Part shown: positions 1-7,562 of the stretch, piece after piece
How the letters are laid out: every line of letters begins with the position of its first letter
How positions within the stretch are numbered: position 1 is the first letter of the stretch
DNA from: an uncultured Arenimonas sp.
Lineage (GTDB): Bacteria; Pseudomonadota; Gammaproteobacteria; Xanthomonadales; Xanthomonadaceae
Assembly (NCBI GenBank): GCA_946480565.1
Contig: CAMLKR010000093.1
Span: forward strand, 1-8,717
Reading direction: 5' to 3'
DNA length: 8,717 nucleotides
Program-made: the position numbers and the translations under genes
The notes under the pieces: model-generated
Databases searched by the model: none
The model's input: only the letters and a program-made list of their open reading frames with translations
Told to the model about the DNA's origin: nothing

Positions 1-1669
<1,669 letters not shown>

Positions 1670-1673
1670 GCGC

Positions 1674-1699
1674 CTTTGCCTGACACCTCTTTGCCTGAC
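1674..1699. repeat. 11-base direct repeat just after dnaE
   Basis: CTTTGCCTGAC occurs at 1674-1684 and again at 1689-1699, starting 5 bases after the dnaE stop codon. The second copy abuts the partial palindromic element that begins at about 1699. It looks like a small duplication at the edge of the repeat cluster. No function can be read from it. Confidence 0.6.
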
Positions 1700-1734
1700 T
1701 CGTTCCTGGCGGTGGGCCGTCGTACGTGAGGTCT
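1699..1734 (-). repeat. Partial third copy of the foldback repeat
   Basis: Positions 1699-1734 match 1745-1780 at a constant offset of 46 bases, with about 30 of 35 identical, including CGTACGTGAGG. In the sense orientation of the element (- strand here) this is the outer part of the 3' arm plus the 3' flank. The 5' arm, inner hairpin and linker are absent. It is best read as a truncated or recombined copy lying in tandem with the full copy at 1739-1887. It could also serve as an alternative pairing partner for the arm at 1852-1868. Confidence 0.7.
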
Positions 1735-1738
1735 CGTT

Positions 1739-1887
1739 GCCGGGATCGTTCCAGGCGATAGGCCGCCGTACGTGAGGGCTCTCTGCGGACGCCGTGAATA
1801 CGTCCATGTAGGCTCTTCGAAAACGTCCATGTTTTCGAAGCCGCAGAGAGCCCTCACGCACGACGGCCTGCCGACCATCAGGGCCGG
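1739..1887 (-). repeat. Foldback intergenic repeat, copy A (nested hairpins)
   Basis: The core is a 29-base-pair outer stem: 1760-1788 pairs with 1841-1869. An 18-base-pair block within it (1771-1788 with 1841-1858) is perfect. Inside lies an inner hairpin of 10 perfect pairs (1815-1824 with 1831-1840) with a 6-base loop (1825-1830, GTCCAT on +). A 26-base unpaired linker is at 1789-1814. The only two non-Watson-Crick positions of the outer stem (1766/1863 and 1770/1859) are A-C on + and therefore G-U on -. The - strand is taken as the sense strand because copy B shows the same polarity. Collinear flanks shared with copy B extend the element to about 149 bases, starting with CCGGCCCTGAT (sense). 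GTAG at 1808-1811 on + precedes the inner hairpin, recalling REP sequences mobilised by RAYT transposases. Family membership is inferred. Confidence 0.85.
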
Positions 1888-2010
1888 GATGCCGTTCTGG
1901 GGCAAAAGCTCGCTTGCCTGCGCTTCCGGCAGGCACCCAGGAACGAGCCAGGAACCACGTCCACGGGGCACAGATTGGCGGGGCTCGCGAGGCTCATCGA
2001 GTTCGACAGT
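1888..2010. other. 123-base spacer between the two head-to-head repeat copies
   Basis: No gene is visible here. A short hairpin (TGCCTG at 1915-1920 with CAGGCA at 1930-1935) is present. The segment 1937-1952 (CCAGGAACGAGCCAGG) is nearly the reverse complement of 1694-1709, and so resembles a leftover of the element's 3' flank in the + orientation. The spacer sits between the 5' ends of the two sense strands, so anything transcribed from it would run outward through both copies. No convincing promoter is seen in it. Confidence 0.5.
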
Positions 2011-2161
2011 CCGGCCCTGATCGACCACAGGCCGTCGTGCGAGGGGACTTTTCCGGACCTTCAGCGACATGGACGTCGCTGAAGAGCCTACATGGACGTA
2101 TTCACGGCGTGTCCGGGAAAGTTCCCTCGTACGGCGGCCTATCGCCAAGAACGGGCCCGGC
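2011..2161 (+). repeat. Foldback intergenic repeat, copy B (nested hairpins)
   Basis: This is the second full copy, inverted relative to copy A. The outer stem 2029-2057 pairs with 2112-2140: 25 Watson-Crick and 4 G-U pairs, no other mismatch. A further C-G pair (2058/2111) makes 30. The inner hairpin 2059-2068 with 2075-2084 is perfect, with loop ATGGAC (2069-2074). The linker 2085-2110 is identical over all 26 bases to the reverse complement of 1789-1814. ACATGGACGT occurs both across the inner loop and in the linker. The 13 outer bases of each arm are conserved with copy A. The inner 16 differ at 9 positions, yet pairing is kept. Flanks match copy A for 11/11 bases at the 5' end and 14/18 at the 3' side. 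A stable folded RNA or single-stranded DNA element is supported; its function is unknown. Confidence 0.87.
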
Positions 2162-2228
2162 TCAAGGCCCCCATGGCTCCAAAATCAGTCCTCGAAGGCC
2201 GCGCCTACAGAATTGCCCCCAAGCCCGA

Positions 2229-2263
2229 TAGAATCGCCGGCCTAGACCCTTTGCTCTAGACCG
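2229..2263 (+). promoter_or_regulatory. Candidate accA -10 element and leader hairpin
   Basis: TAGAAT at 2229-2234 fits a sigma-70 -10 box 66 bases before the accA start. No good -35 is found at 17 bases (TACAGA at 2206-2211 is weak). Just downstream, 2238-2246 can pair with 2255-2263 (8 of 9 pairs, around CTAGA/TCTAG), forming a small hairpin near the 5' end of the leader. No clear Shine-Dalgarno sequence precedes the accA ATG. This is a pattern-based guess. Confidence 0.35.
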
Positions 2264-2299
2264 CCGGCCCAGGCTGGCGCGTCCGAACCGAGTAACCGC

Positions 2300-3259
2300 A
2301 TGAACCCGAATTTCCTCGATTTCGAACAGCCCATCGCCGAACTGGACGCCAAGATCCAGGAACTGCGCCGGGCCAGCACCGGCCCCGCGGTCAATATCGA
2401 AACCGAGGTGAACGGCCTGCAGGAGAAACTGCGCGCCCGCACCGCCGAGATCTTCAAGGCCCTCACCCCCTGGCAGATCTCCCAGCTGGCCCGGCACCCG
2501 CAGCGGCCCTACACCAACGACTACATCGGCCTGATGTTCGACGAGTTCCACGAACTGGCCGGCGATCGCGCCTTCGCCGACGACGCCGCCATCGTCGGCG
2601 GCCTGGCCCGCCTGGACGGCCGCAGCGTGATGGTGATCGGCCAGCAGAAGGGCCGCGACACCAAGGCCAAGATCAAGCGCAACTTCGGCATGCCCCGCCC
2701 CGAGGGCTACCGCAAGGCCCTGCGCCTGATGAAGATGGCCGAGCGCTTCAAGCTTCCCCTGCTCACCTTCATCGACACCCCGGGCGCCTATCCAGGCGTC
2801 GGCGCCGAAGAACGCGGCCAGTCCGAAGCCATCGCCCGCAACCTGCTGGAGATGGCCGAACTGAAGGTGCCGATCATCTGCACCGTGATCGGCGAGGGCG
2901 GCTCGGGCGGCGCCCTGGCCATCGGCGTTGGCGACCGCACCCTGATGCTCGAATACAGCACCTACTCGGTGATCTCGCCGGAAGGCTGCGCCTCGATCCT
3001 GTGGAAGTCGGCCGAAAAGGCCCGCGACGCCGCCGAGGCCCTGGGCCTGACCGCCAAGCGCCTGTTCGAGCACAAGCTCATCGACCAGATCGTGCCCGAG
3101 CCGCTGGGCGGCGCGCACCGCGACCCGGCCGCGATGGCCGCCACGCTCAAGCGCACGATCCAGGCCGAACTGGCGACGCTGGACCGGATGGACAGCGCCG
3201 AACTGCTCGAGCAGCGCTACCGCCGCCTGCGCAGCTACGGGGCCTACGAGGCGGCGTGA
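2300..3259 (+). CDS. accA: Acetyl-CoA carboxylase carboxyltransferase subunit alpha
   Basis: AccA pairs with AccD to form the carboxyltransferase half of acetyl-CoA carboxylase, moving the carboxyl group from biotin-BCCP to acetyl-CoA to give malonyl-CoA, the first committed step of fatty acid synthesis in the cytoplasm. The 319-residue length equals that of the E. coli protein. The start is fixed by the conserved N-terminus [19 protein letters not shown]. Conserved stretches include [63 protein letters not shown], and the glycine-rich [15 protein letters not shown] (from residue 198), then [16 protein letters not shown]. No truncation is seen. It is the first gene of the + cluster, and its stop overlaps the tilS start in the sequence GTGA. 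Confidence 0.98.
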   Translation: MNPNFLDFEQPIAELDAKIQELRRASTGPAVNIETEVNGLQEKLRARTAEIFKALTPWQISQLARHPQRPYTNDYIGLMFDEFHELAGDRAFADDAAIVGGLARLDGRSVMVIGQQKGRDTKAKIKRNFGMPRPEGYRKALRLMKMAERFKLPLLTFIDTPGAYPGVGAEERGQSEAIARNLLEMAELKVPIICTVIGEGGSGGALAIGVGDRTLMLEYSTYSVISPEGCASILWKSAEKARDAAEALGLTAKRLFEHKLIDQIVPEPLGGAHRDPAAMAATLKRTIQAELATLDRMDSAELLEQRYRRLRSYGAYEAA

Positions 3260-4557
3260 GCGCCGCGCCCGGGCCGCTGTCGCCGCAGGCCCTGGACCCC
3301 GTTCCCGAGGGACCGGTCGCCGTCGCGCTCAGCGGAGGCCTGGACTCCACCGTACTGCTGCACCTGCTCGCCGCCCGCGACGACATGCGTGCACAAGGCC
3401 TGCGCGCCCTGCACGTCGACCACGCCCTGCACGCCGACTCGGCGACCTGGACCGCGCACTGCCGGGCGCTCTGCACCGGGCTGGGGATCGGCTTCGAGTC
3501 GCGCCGCATCGACGTGCAGCCGCAGGGCGAGGGACTGGAGGCCGCGGCCCGCGCCGCCCGCCATGCCGCCTTCCTCGACTGGCTGCGTCCCGGCGAAACC
3601 CTGGCCCTGGCCCACCACCGCGACGACCAGGCCGAAACCGTGCTGCTGCGTCTGCTGCGCGGCGCCGGCGACGGCCTGGCGGCGATGCGGGCGCATCGGC
3701 CGTTCGGCCAGGGCACGCTGTGGCGGCCGCTGCTGGCCTGGCCGCGCGCCGAGCTGCTGGCCTGGGCGCAGGCGCAGGGTTTGCGCTGGCTCGACGACCC
3801 GTCCAACGCCAGCGAACGCCACGACCGCAATTTCCTGCGCCACCGCGTGCTGCCGCTGATCGGCGAGCGCTGGCCGCAGGCCTCGGCGGCGCTGGCGCGC
3901 AGCGCCGGACTGCTGGCCACCCAGGCCGACCTGCTGGCCGGCGAAGACCGGCGCCGGCTGGCGATGCTGCAGGGCCTGGACCCCGCGCGGCTCGACCTGC
4001 CGGGCCTGATGTCCCAGCCCGCGGCCTGGCGCGACCGCCTGCTGCGTGCTTGGGTCCGGGCGCTGGACCTGCCGCCCCTGCCCGGTGATGCGCCGGCCAC
4101 GATCAAGGGCGAGCTGCTGGCCGAACGCGCGGAAAGCCGCGGCGAATTCCGCTGGTCCGGGGCCGTGATCCGGCGCTGGCGCGACGGGCTGCACGCGGGG
4201 CCTGTCCGACCACCGCTGCCCGAAGACTGGTGCGTGGGCTGGGACGGCGCGACGCCGCTGGCCCTGCCCGGCGGCGGCGCACTGGCGCTGGAACCGGCGC
4301 ACCGCTTCGACGCCCCGGCGCAGGTCCGCGCCCGTCGCGGCGGCGAACGCATCGTGCTGCCCGGCCGCGGCCACTCCAGCGACCTGAAGCAGGTGCTGCA
4401 GGACCTCGGCGTTCCACCCTGGGAGCGCGCGCGCCTGCCGCTGCTGTTCGCCGCGGACGGCGAGCTGCTGGCGGCCGGCGACGTGGTGGTCTCGGCCCGC
4501 CTGACGGATTGGCTGCAGGCCATTCCAGGGCGCTTGCGGCACACGCCCGCCGATTGA
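3256..4557 (+). CDS. tilS: tRNA(Ile)-lysidine synthetase
   Basis: TilS uses ATP to attach lysine to C34 of the CAU-anticodon tRNA-Ile, so that it reads AUA and is charged with isoleucine; the gene is essential in most bacteria. The product is 433 residues against 432 in E. coli. The N-terminal PP-loop ATPase motif SGGLDS is at residues 26-31, followed by [30 protein letters not shown], the RPLL segment, and the [21 protein letters not shown] motif typical of TilS. A substrate-binding middle domain and a C-terminal TilS domain ([15 protein letters not shown], then [12 protein letters not shown]) follow. GTG at 3256 was chosen because it gives the expected length, overlaps the accA stop by 4 bases (translational coupling), and has GAGG at 3248-3251 upstream. 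The open frame extends back into accA, but that part is not TilS-like. Confidence 0.96.
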   Translation: MSAAPGPLSPQALDPVPEGPVAVALSGGLDSTVLLHLLAARDDMRAQGLRALHVDHALHADSATWTAHCRALCTGLGIGFESRRIDVQPQGEGLEAAARAARHAAFLDWLRPGETLALAHHRDDQAETVLLRLLRGAGDGLAAMRAHRPFGQGTLWRPLLAWPRAELLAWAQAQGLRWLDDPSNASERHDRNFLRHRVLPLIGERWPQASAALARSAGLLATQADLLAGEDRRRLAMLQGLDPARLDLPGLMSQPAAWRDRLLRAWVRALDLPPLPGDAPATIKGELLAERAESRGEFRWSGAVIRRWRDGLHAGPVRPPLPEDWCVGWDGATPLALPGGGALALEPAHRFDAPAQVRARRGGERIVLPGRGHSSDLKQVLQDLGVPPWERARLPLLFAADGELLAAGDVVVSARLTDWLQAIPGRLRHTPAD

Positions 4558-4589
4558 CCGCCACCGCCCGCCCCGCGCAAACTTCCGCC

Positions 4590-4847
4590 ATGGCCGCCAA
4601 GACCCCCGCATCGCCGCCGTCCCCCGTCGCCCAGTTCGAAACCTCGCTCGACGAGCTCGAACAGCTGGTGCAGAAGATGGAAAAGGGCGATCTCTCCCTG
4701 GACGATTCGCTCGCCGCCTACGAGCGCGGCGTCGGCCTCTACCGTCAATGCCAGACCGCGCTGGAACAGGCGGAACTGCGCGTGCGCCTGCTCAGCGACC
4801 CGGCCGATCCCGACAGCGCCCAGCCCTTCCAGCCCGATGCTTCCTGA
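4590..4847 (+). CDS. xseB: Exodeoxyribonuclease VII small subunit
   Basis: XseB binds in several copies to XseA, forming exonuclease VII, which degrades single-stranded DNA from both ends in repair. The 85-residue product fits the family (about 80). The core at residues ~14-70 carries [37 protein letters not shown] features (broken here: [35 protein letters not shown]), predicted as a two-helix coiled coil. The ATG at 4590 gives the usual N-terminus after a short flexible Ala/Pro/Ser leader. An in-frame TTG at 4554 would overlap the tilS stop as TTGA and add 12 residues; neither start has a clear ribosome binding site. XseA is not in the window. The gene overlaps ispA by 11 bases, as commonly seen for xseB-ispA pairs. 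Confidence 0.95.
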   Translation: MAAKTPASPPSPVAQFETSLDELEQLVQKMEKGDLSLDDSLAAYERGVGLYRQCQTALEQAELRVRLLSDPADPDSAQPFQPDAS

Positions 4848-5715
4848 GCCGCGCCTCGCGCGCTGGCTGCAGCGCGTCGAAGCCCGGCTCGAGGCCGCGC
4901 TGCCGGCCCCCGACCACTCCCCGGAACACCTGCACCAGGCCATGCGCCATGCCGTTCTGGGCGGCGGCAAGCGCCTGCGTCCGCTGCTGGTCTACGCCGC
5001 GGGCGAAGCCACCGGCGCCGGCGAGATCCTGCTCGACGCGCCGGCCGCCGCGGTCGAACTGGTACACGCCTTCTCGCTGGTGCACGACGACCTGCCGGCG
5101 ATGGACGACGACGCGCTGCGCCGCGGCCGCCCGACCGTGCACGTGGCCTTCGACGAGGCCACCGCCATCCTCGCCGGCGACGCGCTGCAGGCCTTGGCCT
5201 TCAGCGTGCTGGCCGAATCGCCCGCCGACCCGTCGCTGCGCGTGGCCTGGCTGCAGTCGCTGGCCCAGGCCACCGGCGCGCGCGGCATGTGCGGCGGCCA
5301 GGCGCTGGACATGGCGGCCACCGGAGCCTCGCTCGACCTGGTCCGGCTCGAGCGCCTGCATGCGCTCAAGACCGGCGCCCTGATCCGCGCCGCGGTGCGC
5401 ATGGGCGCGCTGGCCGGCGGCGCCGACGCGGCGACGCTGTCGCGGCTGGACGATTACGCGTCCGCGCTGGGACTGGCTTTCCAGATCCGCGACGACATCC
5501 TCGACATCGAGGCCGACAGCGTCCAGCTCGGCAAGACCGCCGGCAAGGACCAGGCCCAGGAAAAATCCACCTACCCGGCCCTGCTGGGCATGGACGGCGC
5601 CAAGGCGCGGCTGCGCGAGCAGGCGGAAAAAACAAAAGCGGCCCTGGGGCCGCTTGGCGGGCGGGCCGACGCATTGCGCCGGCTCGCCGAGTTCGCGGTG
5701 GCGCGGGCCAGCTGA
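4837..5715 (+). CDS. ispA: (2E,6E)-farnesyl diphosphate synthase (short-chain polyprenyl synthase)
   Basis: IspA condenses isopentenyl diphosphate with dimethylallyl and geranyl diphosphate to give farnesyl diphosphate, precursor of undecaprenyl carriers and quinone tails. The 292-residue length compares with 299 in E. coli. Seen are GGGKRLRP (residues 42-49), the first aspartate-rich motif DDLPAMDDD (84-92, Mg2+ and allylic substrate binding), [30 protein letters not shown], the second aspartate motif DDILD (219-223), and a [16 protein letters not shown] segment. The start at 4837 lies inside the end of xseB, which indicates coupled translation. Dxs, often encoded next to IspA, is not adjacent here. 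The 3' coding part (residues ~263-273) contains an A-rich run and a perfect palindrome that form a terminator for the opposite-strand gene. Confidence 0.96.
   Translation: MLPEPRLARWLQRVEARLEAALPAPDHSPEHLHQAMRHAVLGGGKRLRPLLVYAAGEATGAGEILLDAPAAAVELVHAFSLVHDDLPAMDDDALRRGRPTVHVAFDEATAILAGDALQALAFSVLAESPADPSLRVAWLQSLAQATGARGMCGGQALDMAATGASLDLVRLERLHALKTGALIRAAVRMGALAGGADAATLSRLDDYASALGLAFQIRDDILDIEADSVQLGKTAGKDQAQEKSTYPALLGMDGAKARLREQAEKTKAALGPLGGRADALRRLAEFAVARAS
5627..5655 (-). terminator. Intrinsic terminator for the DUF4870 gene, inside ispA coding sequence
   Basis: On the - strand the order is an 8-base-pair GC-rich stem (5655-5648 with 5643-5636, AAGCGGCC against GGCCGCTT) with a 4-base loop, then TTTTGTTTTTT over 5637-5627. 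This is a textbook Rho-independent terminator. It lies 80 bases past the stop codon of the DUF4870 gene and within the ispA reading frame. On the + strand no T-run follows the stem, so it should act in one direction only. In ispA it is read as GAA AAA ACA AAA GCG GCC CTG GGG CCG CTT, an A-rich codon run that stands out in this GC-rich gene. Confidence 0.85.
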
Positions 5716-5734
5716 CCCGCGCCGCCGGAGCCGC

Positions 5735-6076
5735 TTATTTGATCAGGCGGATCGCGAACGGATAGCGGTAGTCCACGCCCTCGTTGGCCTTGACGCCGGC
5801 GAGGATGCAGAGCACCAGCGCGCCGATGCCGACCAGCATGGGCAGGAAGAACAGCAGGCCCAGCGACACGAAGGTCAGGATGATGGCGGCGATCATGGCC
5901 AGGATGACCGTGATCTGGAAGTTCAGCGCTTCCCGGGCCTGGCCCGTGATCCAGCCCTTGTCGGCCTTGTCCTTGTTGATCAGCCAGATCACCAGCGGGC
6001 CGATGAAGCCGGTGATGATGCCGCTGAGGTGGGCGATCAGGCCCATGGTCCGGTCTTCCTGTGCAACGTCGCTCAT
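5735..6076 (-). CDS. DUF4870 (Tic20-like) small membrane protein
   Basis: The product is 113 residues and probably sits in the inner membrane. A hydrophilic N-terminus (residues 1-10) is followed by a hydrophobic segment at about 12-33, a polar loop (34-54) with the family signature KGWITGQAREALNFQ, two hydrophobic segments at about 55-97, and a basic end (YRYPFAIRLIK). This layout matches the DUF4870/Tic20-related family; no biochemical function is established for it that I can state. The start is well supported: AAGGGGAG lies 4 bases before the ATG on the - strand. A perfect TTGACA lies upstream at 6156-6151, so it may have its own promoter, although it also follows pmbA on the same strand and could be read through from it. 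Transcription probably ends at the hairpin in ispA. The stop is 19 bases from the convergent ispA stop. Confidence 0.88.
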   Translation of the reverse strand: MSDVAQEDRTMGLIAHLSGIITGFIGPLVIWLINKDKADKGWITGQAREALNFQITVILAMIAAIILTFVSLGLLFFLPMLVGIGALVLCILAGVKANEGVDYRYPFAIRLIK

Positions 6077-6100
6077 ATCTCTCCCCTTGGTGTTGTGGAA

Positions 6101-6156
6101 CGACGCAGCCGGCGTCGCGGTGGCGCTAATGTCCGGCCTCGTGAAGGGGCTGTCAA
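6101..6156 (-). promoter_or_regulatory. Candidate promoter and leader hairpin of the DUF4870 gene
   Basis: On the - strand TTGACA (6156-6151) is a perfect -35 hexamer. At 17 bases the -10 position reads GACATT (6133-6128), a poor match. The region between pmbA and the DUF4870 gene is 92 bases and holds nothing else coding. In the presumed leader, CGACGC/GCGTCG (6117-6112 with 6106-6101) forms a 6-base-pair hairpin upstream of the strong ribosome binding site. There is no T-run after it, so it is not taken as a pmbA terminator. Confidence 0.4.
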
Positions 6157-6168
6157 GGCAACGGGGAA

Positions 6169-7527
6169 TCAGGCCTCCCCGGCCACCATCAGGCGTCCGA
6201 CCAGGACCGAACCGATGCCCACGTGCGAGCGCCGGTCGACGTCGGCGCCCACCGCCTCGATCGCCAGGAACAGGTCCTGCAGCCGGCCGGCGATGGTCAG
6301 CTCGTCCACCGGATGCACGATCTCGCCGTTCTCGACCCAGAAGCCGCTGGCGCCGCGCGAATAATCGCCGGTGACGGTGTTGGCGCCCTGCCCCATCAGT
6401 TCGGTCACCAGCAGGCCGGTGCCCATGCCGCGCCGCATCTCGTCCAGGCCCGCGGCATTCGCGACGGCCTCGAGGTTGTGCACGCCGCCGGCGTTGCCGG
6501 TGCTTTCCAGGCCGAGCTTGCGGGCCGAATAGCTGCCCAGCAGGTAGCGCTGCAGCACGCCGTCGCGCACCAGGTCCGAATCCACCGTCGCCACGCCCTC
6601 GGCGTCGAACGCGGCCGAGCGTAGGCCGCGCTTGAGGTGCGGACGTTCCACCAGGTTGAACCAGGGCGGCAGGATCGGCTTGCCGACGTGGTCGAGCAGG
6701 AAACTGGCGCGCCGGTAGAGCGCGCCGCCGGAGATCGCGCCCAGCAGGTGGCCGACCAGGCTGCGGGCCATTTCCGGCGCGAACAGCACCGGGTATTCGC
6801 CGGTGCGGATCGGCCGCGGGTCGAGCCGCGCGACCGTGCGCTCGGCGGCGCGGCGGCCGACCGCGGCCGGCGCCTCCAGGTCTTCGGGCGACAGGCCGCT
6901 GGTGTACCAGTATTCGCGCTGCATGCCGTCGCCACGTCCGGCGATCAGGGACACGCTGAGCGAATGGCTGGTGCCGCGCTCGGCCCCGATGAAGCCGTGG
7001 CTGTTGGCGTACACCGAGACGCTGTCGCCGGTGTAGGCCGAGGCGCCGTCGGAGTTGGCGATGCGCGGGTCCGCGGCCAGGCCGGCCGCCTCGGCCTGCT
7101 GGGCGAGGGCGATGGCCTGGTCGGCGTCCAGGGCCCAGGGGTGCCAGCCGTCGAATTCGCGCAGGTCGGTGGCCATGCGGTGGGCGTCGGCCAGGCCCGC
7201 CGCCGGGTCGGGCTCGGTGAAACGGGCGATGGCGCAGGCCTGCTCCACCGTCGCCTCCAGGCTGCCCGGCTGCAGGTCGGCCGTGCTGGCGCTACCCTTG
7301 CGCTGGCCGAAGTAGACGGTCAGGGCGACGCCGCGGTCGCGGGTGCGCTCGACCGTCTCGACCTCGCCCATGCGCAGGTTCACCGACAGCCCGCGGTCCT
7401 CGTTCAGGGCGACCTCGGCCTGGCTGGCGCCGCGGGCCGCGCACAGGCGCAGCACCTCGGCGGCCAGGCCGGACAGTCGGTCCATCCGGTCGCGGGAATC
7501 GTCGGAGGCTGGGGTCAGGGCGTGCAT
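6169..7527 (-). CDS. pmbA: TldE/PmbA, non-catalytic partner subunit of the TldD/TldE protease
   Basis: TldE forms a heterodimer with TldD; in E. coli the pair processes microcin B17 precursor and degrades unfolded peptides such as the CcdA antitoxin. In TldD/TldE the zinc-protease HExxxH motif is on TldD, and no such motif is seen here, as expected for TldE. The 452 residues match the family (450 in E. coli). Conserved stretches include GVALTVYFGQRKGSAS, NSHGF, HLLGAISGGALYRRASFLLD, LLGSYSARKLGLESTGNAGG, MGTGLLVTELMGQG, and GDYSRGASGFWVENGEI near the C-terminus. The start at 7527 has AAAGGA at 7540-7535, 7 bases upstream on the - strand. No microcin-like precursor gene is nearby, so a housekeeping proteolytic role is the simplest view. 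Confidence 0.97.
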   Translation of the reverse strand: MHALTPASDDSRDRMDRLSGLAAEVLRLCAARGASQAEVALNEDRGLSVNLRMGEVETVERTRDRGVALTVYFGQRKGSASTADLQPGSLEATVEQACAIARFTEPDPAAGLADAHRMATDLREFDGWHPWALDADQAIALAQQAEAAGLAADPRIANSDGASAYTGDSVSVYANSHGFIGAERGTSHSLSVSLIAGRGDGMQREYWYTSGLSPEDLEAPAAVGRRAAERTVARLDPRPIRTGEYPVLFAPEMARSLVGHLLGAISGGALYRRASFLLDHVGKPILPPWFNLVERPHLKRGLRSAAFDAEGVATVDSDLVRDGVLQRYLLGSYSARKLGLESTGNAGGVHNLEAVANAAGLDEMRRGMGTGLLVTELMGQGANTVTGDYSRGASGFWVENGEIVHPVDELTIAGRLQDLFLAIEAVGADVDRRSHVGIGSVLVGRLMVAGEA

Positions 7528-7562
7528 GGGCGTATCCTTTCGCTCCGGAAGGGTGGTGGACG

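Noticed and set aside
1889..1901. 13-base match between the spacer (ATGCCGTTCTGGG) and the ispA coding sequence near 4949
   Set aside because: One exact 13-base match is expected about by chance in a window of this size and composition.
1739..2161. Integron attC sites
   Set aside because: The size and single-strand folding recall attC, but no RYYYAAC/GTTRRRY core pair, cassette gene or integrase is seen.
1739..2161. MITE or insertion sequence with target duplications
   Set aside because: No target-site duplication is visible at either the 29-base arms or the longer flanks, and no transposase is present in the window.
1739..2161. CRISPR array
   Set aside because: There are only two inverted copies with large folded units, no regular spacers and no cas genes.
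2162..3118. Long - strand open frame antisense to accA (318 codons)
   Set aside because: It is a shadow of the accA reading frame with low-complexity Gly/Ala/Val-rich translation and no family resemblance.
3147..4970. Long - strand open frame antisense to tilS and xseB (607 codons)
   Set aside because: Arg/Ser/Ala-rich shadow translation typical of high-GC genes; the + strand genes are clearly real.
6163..6180. Hairpin over the pmbA stop as a terminator
   Set aside because: The stem is only 5 base pairs (GGGGA/TCCCC) and no T-run follows on the - strand.
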